Positions 5,686 to 9,533 of a stretch of DNA of 9,533 bases are shown piece by piece. Both the position numbers and the translations under genes were made by a program. The notes under the pieces are model-generated. The model had not been told where the DNA came from. It searched no databases and saw only the letters and a program-made list of their open reading frames with translations. The DNA comes from Ruminococcus sp. UBA7014 (lineage in GTDB: Bacteria > Bacillota > Clostridia > Oscillospirales > Ruminococcaceae): contig DJXC01000057.1 in the NCBI GenBank assembly GCA_002449575.1, forward strand, positions 1 through 9,533, written 5' to 3'. The number at the start of each line of letters is the position of its first letter. Within the stretch, counting starts at the first letter, position 1.

Positions 5686-7050
5686 TTACTCTCCTTTCTT
5701 ACCGAATGAAAACCATGATTTTTTCTTCTTAGGAGTTTCTTCTTCTGCCGGAGTTTCCTCCGGTTCAGATTTTGGAGCAGATTCTTTTTCTTCTTTCTCT
5801 TTCTTCTTAGGACCAATTTCCATAAACAGCCATGAGAACGGCTTTTTCTTTTCTTCTTCCGGTTCAGCTTTTTCGGCTGGAATTTCTTCCGGTTCAGTTT
5901 CCGGAACGGGTGCTTCTTCAACCGGAATTTCTTCTGGTTCGGCTTCCGGAACGAATTCTTCTTCAGCCGGAGCTTCTTCTGGTTCGGCTTCCGGAACAGA
6001 TTCTTCTTCAGCCAAGGTTTCTTCCGGTTCAGTTTCCGGAACGGGTGCTTCTTCAGACGGAGTTTCTTCCGGTTCGGCTTCTGGAACAACTTCTTCCTCG
6101 ACTGAAACTTCTTCCGGTTTTTCTTCTATTTTGACATCATCTGAATGGTCAAACAATGCCCTGATAAACTCTGCATTATTGAAACGCTGTAAATCTTCAA
6201 TTTTTTCGCCCACGCCGACCAGTTTCACCGGAATGCCCAGTTCGTTCTTGATGGAAACAATAATGCCACCCTTTGCCGTACCATCAAGCTTTGTCAGGAC
6301 AATGCCTGTAATCTTTGCCGCTTCATTGAACAGTTTTGCCTGACTGACAGCATTCTGTCCGGTTGTAGCATCCAGAACAAGAAGCGTTTCGACAGCACAG
6401 CCTTCTGCCTTCTGTTCAAGAATTCTGTTGATTTTTGCGAGTTCGTTCATCAGATTTTTCTTGTTGTGCAGTCTGCCTGCTGTATCAATAATCAGCACAT
6501 CACATTCACGGGCAACTGCTGCGGTAATGGCATCAAATACAACAGCCGCCGGGTCACTGCCTTCGGCATGTTTGACAATATCGACACCGGCTCTCTGTGT
6601 CCAGACCTGAAGCTGGTCGATAGCAGCAGCACGGAAAGTATCAGCAGCAGCAACAAGCACTTTCTTTCCTTCATTCTTGAACTGATGACACAGCTTTCCG
6701 ATAGTCGTTGTCTTGCCTGCGCCGTTTACGCCGATAACCATAATTACAGAAGGCTTTGTAGACAAATCCAGTTCTGTCTCTTCTCCGAGCATGTCACTGA
6801 TAATTTCCTCAATCAGTCCCATAATTTTCTTTGGGTCTTTTTCGCCTCGTTCCTTGACGAGTTTCCGGAGTCGTTCACAGATTTCGACAGAAGTATCCAC
6901 ACCCATATCACTCATAATCATAGTTTCTTCGAGCTGTTCAAACAAGTCTTCATCAATCTTTGTAAACGAGTTGATAATTGCCTGCATTTTCTGCATCATG
7001 GCATCACGGGTTTTTTGCAGACCTTCTTTGATTTTAGAAAAGAATCCCAT
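5686..7050 (-). CDS. ftsY: Signal recognition particle receptor FtsY with a C-terminal acidic repeat tail
   Basis: FtsY is the SRP receptor GTPase: it docks the SRP-ribosome complex at the membrane for co-translational insertion. The NG domain fills residues 1 to about 305. It has an N-terminal helix (MGFFSKIKEGLQKT), Walker A GVNGAGKT 107-114, DTFRAAA 137-143, DTAGR 189-193, TKLDG 253-257 and GVGEKIEDL 279-287. Members without an A domain normally end near here, but this one continues for about 145 residues to 454. The tail is Pro/Glu-rich with five 15-residue repeats (322-396). A basic-aromatic patch KKKPFSWLF follows (401-409), then a Lys/Glu stretch, a partial repeat, and the terminus KKKKSWFSFGKK (441-452). 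In Escherichia coli the acidic A domain and a similar basic-aromatic patch are N-terminal, so the layout here is reversed. The start has AGGAGG six bases upstream. The core call is certain; the role of the tail is inferred. Confidence 0.97.
   Translation of the reverse strand: MGFFSKIKEGLQKTRDAMMQKMQAIINSFTKIDEDLFEQLEETMIMSDMGVDTSVEICERLRKLVKERGEKDPKKIMGLIEEIISDMLGEETELDLSTKPSVIMVIGVNGAGKTTTIGKLCHQFKNEGKKVLVAAADTFRAAAIDQLQVWTQRAGVDIVKHAEGSDPAAVVFDAITAAVARECDVLIIDTAGRLHNKKNLMNELAKINRILEQKAEGCAVETLLVLDATTGQNAVSQAKLFNEAAKITGIVLTKLDGTAKGGIIVSIKNELGIPVKLVGVGEKIEDLQRFNNAEFIRALFDHSDDVKIEEKPEEVSVEEEVVPEAEPEETPSEEAPVPETEPEETLAEEESVPEAEPEEAPAEEEFVPEAEPEEIPVEEAPVPETEPEEIPAEKAEPEEEKKKPFSWLFMEIGPKKKEKEEKESAPKSEPEETPAEEETPKKKKSWFSFGKKGE
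5689..5697 (-). promoter_or_regulatory. rdgB Shine-Dalgarno site embedded in the final ftsY codons
   Basis: AAAGGAGAG on the minus strand directly precedes the ftsY stop and sits about eight bases before the rdgB ATG at 5682. The same bases encode the last residues (KGE) of the FtsY basic tail. Confidence 0.7.
5863..6087 (-). repeat. Five tandem 45-bp repeats in ftsY encoding 15-residue acidic units
   Basis: The coding strand carries five in-frame, head-to-tail 45-bp units encoding residues 322-396 of FtsY. The units start with VPEAEPEE or VPETEPEE, followed by a variable seven-residue half such as TPSEEAP, TLAEEES, APAEEEF, IPVEEAP or IPAEKAE. Position 4 of the unit is Ala, Thr, Ala, Ala, Thr in order. 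A degenerate partial copy (SEPEETPAEEETP) occurs at residues 428-440. The units are similar at the DNA level too, consistent with recent slippage or unequal recombination. There are no spacers, so this is not a CRISPR array. Confidence 0.9.
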
Positions 7051-7064
7051 AAAAGTCCTCCTGA

Positions 7065-9533
7065 TTAATTCATAGTTTCTTCGGGCATATCTTCGGGCTG
7101 TTCGAGCCGGAGCAGTCTGGAAATACCATCTTCCTGCATGGTAACACCATAAAGAACGCTGGCTTCTTCCATTGCACTGCGTCTGTGTGTGACAAGCACG
7201 AACTGTGTATTATCTGTAAAATGTTTCAGATAACGGGCATATTTGCGGACATTGGCTTCATCCAGTGCAGCATCAATTTCATCAAGAATACAAAACGGTG
7301 CAGGTCTGAGCCGGAGAATCGCAAAATAAATAGCAATGGCAACGAATGACTGTTCACCGCCAGAAAGCGAAATCAGATTTTTAATCACCTTTCCGGGCGG
7401 TGCAACATTGATTTCAATGCCTGAAGTCAGGACATTTTCGGGTTCTGTCAACAGAAGTTCCGCACGTCCGCCGCCAAACAGGTCACGAAAAATTTCTTTA
7501 AAATTCTGATTGATAATCTGAAAGCTCTCTGAAAAGATTCGACACATTTCGCCGGTCAGGTTCTGAATTATTTTTTCAAGTTCCTGCTTTGCCTTTTTAA
7601 TATCAGTCATTTCATGGGCATAGAAGGCATGTCGTTCGGAAACGTCTTTGAATTCTGCAATTGCATCGGGATTGACTGTACCCAGCGCACGGATTTTCTG
7701 TTTGATTCCGGAAAGCTGTTTTCTGGCTTCCGGCATATCATCAACAGGCTGTGCCATTGCCTGTGCTTCGGAGCGTGTCAGTTCGTAAACTTCCAGAAGC
7801 TGATTGATAATCTGGTCACAATCGGACTGCATCGTATTTTTCCGTTCAGAAAGACGGGAAACTTCGGAAGAAAGCTTTTCTTTTTCCGTATGCAGCGCAT
7901 TCAGTCCGGACTGTAAGTTTCTGATTTCGATATTTTGTGCATCATGATTCTGGGAAGCAGCTTTTGCCTGCTGTTCGGCAGTGACAATTTTCTGTTCCGT
8001 TTCAGAAAAGAACGTTTCCTTTTCCTGAATTTCCAACGTTTTCTGTACAATCTGCTGCTGATAGTTTTCGATTTCAGTGAGATACTGTTTTTCTCTGTCT
8101 TGTGCAGTTCTGACAGAATCCTGTATCTGAACAAGAGCAGCTTCAGCAGATTCCTTGTCTTTTTCTGCCTGAGCAAGTTTAATTTTCAAATCGCTGTAAA
8201 CTTCAAATGCAGACTGTCTTTCCTGCATGACAGCGGATTTCCGGTCTTTTGCACCGGAAAGATTTTTTTCTGCTGATTCGATTTCCTGTAATTTCTGTGC
8301 ATAACGGAGTTTGGATTCTGCCAGAAGTTCGCCGGACTGAGCAGACTGTTTTTTAAGTTCTGCCATTTTATCAGCATTATCCTGCACTTGTTTCCGGTAC
8401 TGCGAGAGCGGAAAAGCTTCTTTCTGCGCATTTGTCTGAGTGTTCAGAAATTTCTGCCGGAGCTGTTCGAGTATCTGATTCTGATTTTCAAGATTTTGTT
8501 CTGCCTTTGTGCAGTCATCAGCGGTCTGTCGGGCAGACTGTTCCGCTGACTGGCACTGCATAGCGAGCTGATGAATTTCATCCTGAAGTGCATGGAGTTC
8601 TGTTTTTCTGGTGAGCATACCGCCTGTTTTCTGAACCGAGCCGCCTGTAAACGAACCCCCGGCATTGATAACCTGACCGTCTGCGGTGACGATTCTATAT
8701 TTATAACTGCTTTGGCGAGCGATTTCGGCAGCGTTGTCGATATTGTCAGCGATAAGAATTCTGCCAAGCAGATTTTCTGCAATCTGTCTGTAAGTTTCAT
8801 CGCAAGTCACCAAATCACTGGCAACAGCAATAAATCCTTTCAAGTGAGAAAAATCACGCAAATCCTGCGGATTGAGATATCTGCCACGAATTGTTGTCAG
8901 CGGCAGAAATGTTGCACGTCCGGCACGGCTGTCACGCAAAAAATGAATTCCGGCTTTAGCAGCATTTTCATCAGCAACAATGATATGCTGTACACTTGCG
9001 CCGAGTGCAGTTTCCACAGCAATTCCGTACTGACTGTCCACCTGAATCAACTGTGCCACGCTTCCGAAAATCCCCTGTAAACTGCCATTCTGTACAGCCC
9101 GCATTACAGCTTTGACACTTCCGGAAAAACCTTCCATATGATTTTCCAAATCGGTCAGGATTCTGTGCCGCTGTTTCTTGTCACGCATCTGAAAGCCGAG
9201 CTGACGGAAGTCCTCTTCCGCCTGAGATTTTCTGCGGCGCATCTGGTGAAGTGTCTCCCGAAACGTTTCCATTTCTGATTCCTGCGCTGTTATTTCATTC
9301 TGCACTTTCTGCATTTCGGAGAGTGCAGTTTCATAGAGTTGTTCTGCCTCATGCAGATTCTGTTCTGTCAGCAGAGCAGTTTCTTCCAGTTTCTGCATTT
9401 CTTCCAGAAGATTTTCTGATTTTTCTTCTGCGGAACGGATTGCAAACTGTAGTTCGCTTCGTTCCAGATACAGCTGATGCAGATTTTCATCCGCCAGACG
9501 TGAATTTTCATCTTCTGCAAAGAATGCCTTTTC
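7065..9533 (-). CDS. smc: Chromosome segregation protein SMC, C-terminal 822 residues; 5' end outside window
   Basis: SMC is the ATPase core of the SMC-ScpAB condensin that organises and segregates the chromosome. The frame stays open to the right edge, so 822 of roughly 1,190 residues are visible and the N-terminal Walker A head is missing. Counted within the fragment, the order is: coiled coil (1 to about 130); hinge (about 135-300, including GSVAQLIQVDSQYGIAVE and the glycine-rich GGSFTGGS); a long returning coiled coil (about 310-660, rich in Glu, Gln, Lys); then the C-terminal head. The head shows the ABC signature LSLSGGEQSF (bases 7350-7367 encode LSGGEQ), Walker B PFCILDEIDAALDEAN, and the switch histidine in LVTHRR. 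The ATG at 9398 is internal to the coiled coil and is not the true start. ftsY follows after 14 bp, an arrangement common in Firmicutes. Confidence 0.97.
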   Translation of the reverse strand, partial: EKAFFAEDENSRLADENLHQLYLERSELQFAIRSAEEKSENLLEEMQKLEETALLTEQNLHEAEQLYETALSEMQKVQNEITAQESEMETFRETLHQMRRRKSQAEEDFRQLGFQMRDKKQRHRILTDLENHMEGFSGSVKAVMRAVQNGSLQGIFGSVAQLIQVDSQYGIAVETALGASVQHIIVADENAAKAGIHFLRDSRAGRATFLPLTTIRGRYLNPQDLRDFSHLKGFIAVASDLVTCDETYRQIAENLLGRILIADNIDNAAEIARQSSYKYRIVTADGQVINAGGSFTGGSVQKTGGMLTRKTELHALQDEIHQLAMQCQSAEQSARQTADDCTKAEQNLENQNQILEQLRQKFLNTQTNAQKEAFPLSQYRKQVQDNADKMAELKKQSAQSGELLAESKLRYAQKLQEIESAEKNLSGAKDRKSAVMQERQSAFEVYSDLKIKLAQAEKDKESAEAALVQIQDSVRTAQDREKQYLTEIENYQQQIVQKTLEIQEKETFFSETEQKIVTAEQQAKAASQNHDAQNIEIRNLQSGLNALHTEKEKLSSEVSRLSERKNTMQSDCDQIINQLLEVYELTRSEAQAMAQPVDDMPEARKQLSGIKQKIRALGTVNPDAIAEFKDVSERHAFYAHEMTDIKKAKQELEKIIQNLTGEMCRIFSESFQIINQNFKEIFRDLFGGGRAELLLTEPENVLTSGIEINVAPPGKVIKNLISLSGGEQSFVAIAIYFAILRLRPAPFCILDEIDAALDEANVRKYARYLKHFTDNTQFVLVTHRRSAMEEASVLYGVTMQEDGISRLLRLEQPEDMPEETMN

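Noticed and set aside
5782..5808. 27-base pure pyrimidine tract on the plus strand (purine on the coding strand), which could form unusual DNA structure
   Set aside because: It is explained by Lys and Glu codons in the FtsY tail linker. It lacks the mirror symmetry that would make a triplex claim credible.
5863..6087. Regular 45-bp periodicity that could suggest a CRISPR array or non-coding repeat
   Set aside because: The repeats are contiguous without unique spacers, are a multiple of three, and encode an in-frame acidic protein segment.
5679..6089. Minus-strand frame of 136 codons, rich in Lys and Arg
   Set aside because: It is an out-of-frame reading of the ftsY repeats. The NG domain and tail are continuous in the ftsY frame, so this is a shadow and not a second product.
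5660..6343. Plus-strand open frame of 227 codons, rich in Ser, Gly and Thr
   Set aside because: It is antisense to the ftsY repeat tail. Its repetitive composition simply mirrors the GAA/CCG-rich repeats on the other strand, and it has no convincing ribosome-binding site.
9396..9398. ATG at 9398 as a start for smc
   Set aside because: The frame stays open for 45 more codons to the window edge with the same coiled-coil composition, and the N-terminal ATPase half is missing, so the gene is cut by the window.

Overview
The window is a single, densely packed block of ten genes, all on the minus strand, so transcription runs from the right end (9533) to the left end (1). Gene content and order (smc, ftsY, rdgB, yhbY, nadD, yqeK, an LCP-family gene, rsfS, a small membrane-protein gene, leuS), the moderate-to-low GC content judged by eye, and strong Shine-Dalgarno sites of the AGGAGG type point to a Gram-positive Firmicute. 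A Clostridia member of the Ruminococcus/Oscillospiraceae kind is most likely. That placement is inferred from gene order and protein flavour, not from a database search.

Layout from 5' to 3' of the transcript: smc (chromosome condensation ATPase, N-terminal part outside the window) is followed after 14 bp by ftsY (SRP receptor GTPase). Next come rdgB (XTP/dITP pyrophosphatase), yhbY (CRM-domain ribosome-associated RNA binder), nadD (NAD biosynthesis) and yqeK (HD-domain Ap4A hydrolase). The last four are an LCP-family cell-wall polymer ligase, rsfS (ribosome silencing factor), an unrecognised four-helix membrane protein, and leuS (leucyl-tRNA synthetase, C-terminal part outside the window). 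Gaps are 2 to 41 bp, two junctions overlap (1 and 13 bp), and I see no intrinsic terminator. Several Shine-Dalgarno sites lie inside the last codons of the preceding gene, which implies translational coupling. No gene-free stretch exceeds 300 bp.

The genes are mostly housekeeping and share a theme of ribosome function and protein targeting (FtsY, YhbY, RsfS, LeuS) and nucleotide housekeeping (RdgB, NadD, YqeK), with chromosome and envelope functions at the edges. The window holds no mobile element, CRISPR array or RNA gene that I can see.

The most unusual feature is FtsY. Its NG GTPase core starts almost at residue 1, and a roughly 145-residue acidic tail follows it at the C-terminus. The tail contains five tandem 15-residue repeats and two basic-aromatic patches. 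This looks like the acidic A domain and membrane-targeting motif of enterobacterial FtsY moved to the other end of the protein. Secondary points of interest are the unknown membrane protein between rsfS and leuS, two promoter-like sequences inside coding regions, and the start-site choice of the LCP gene.
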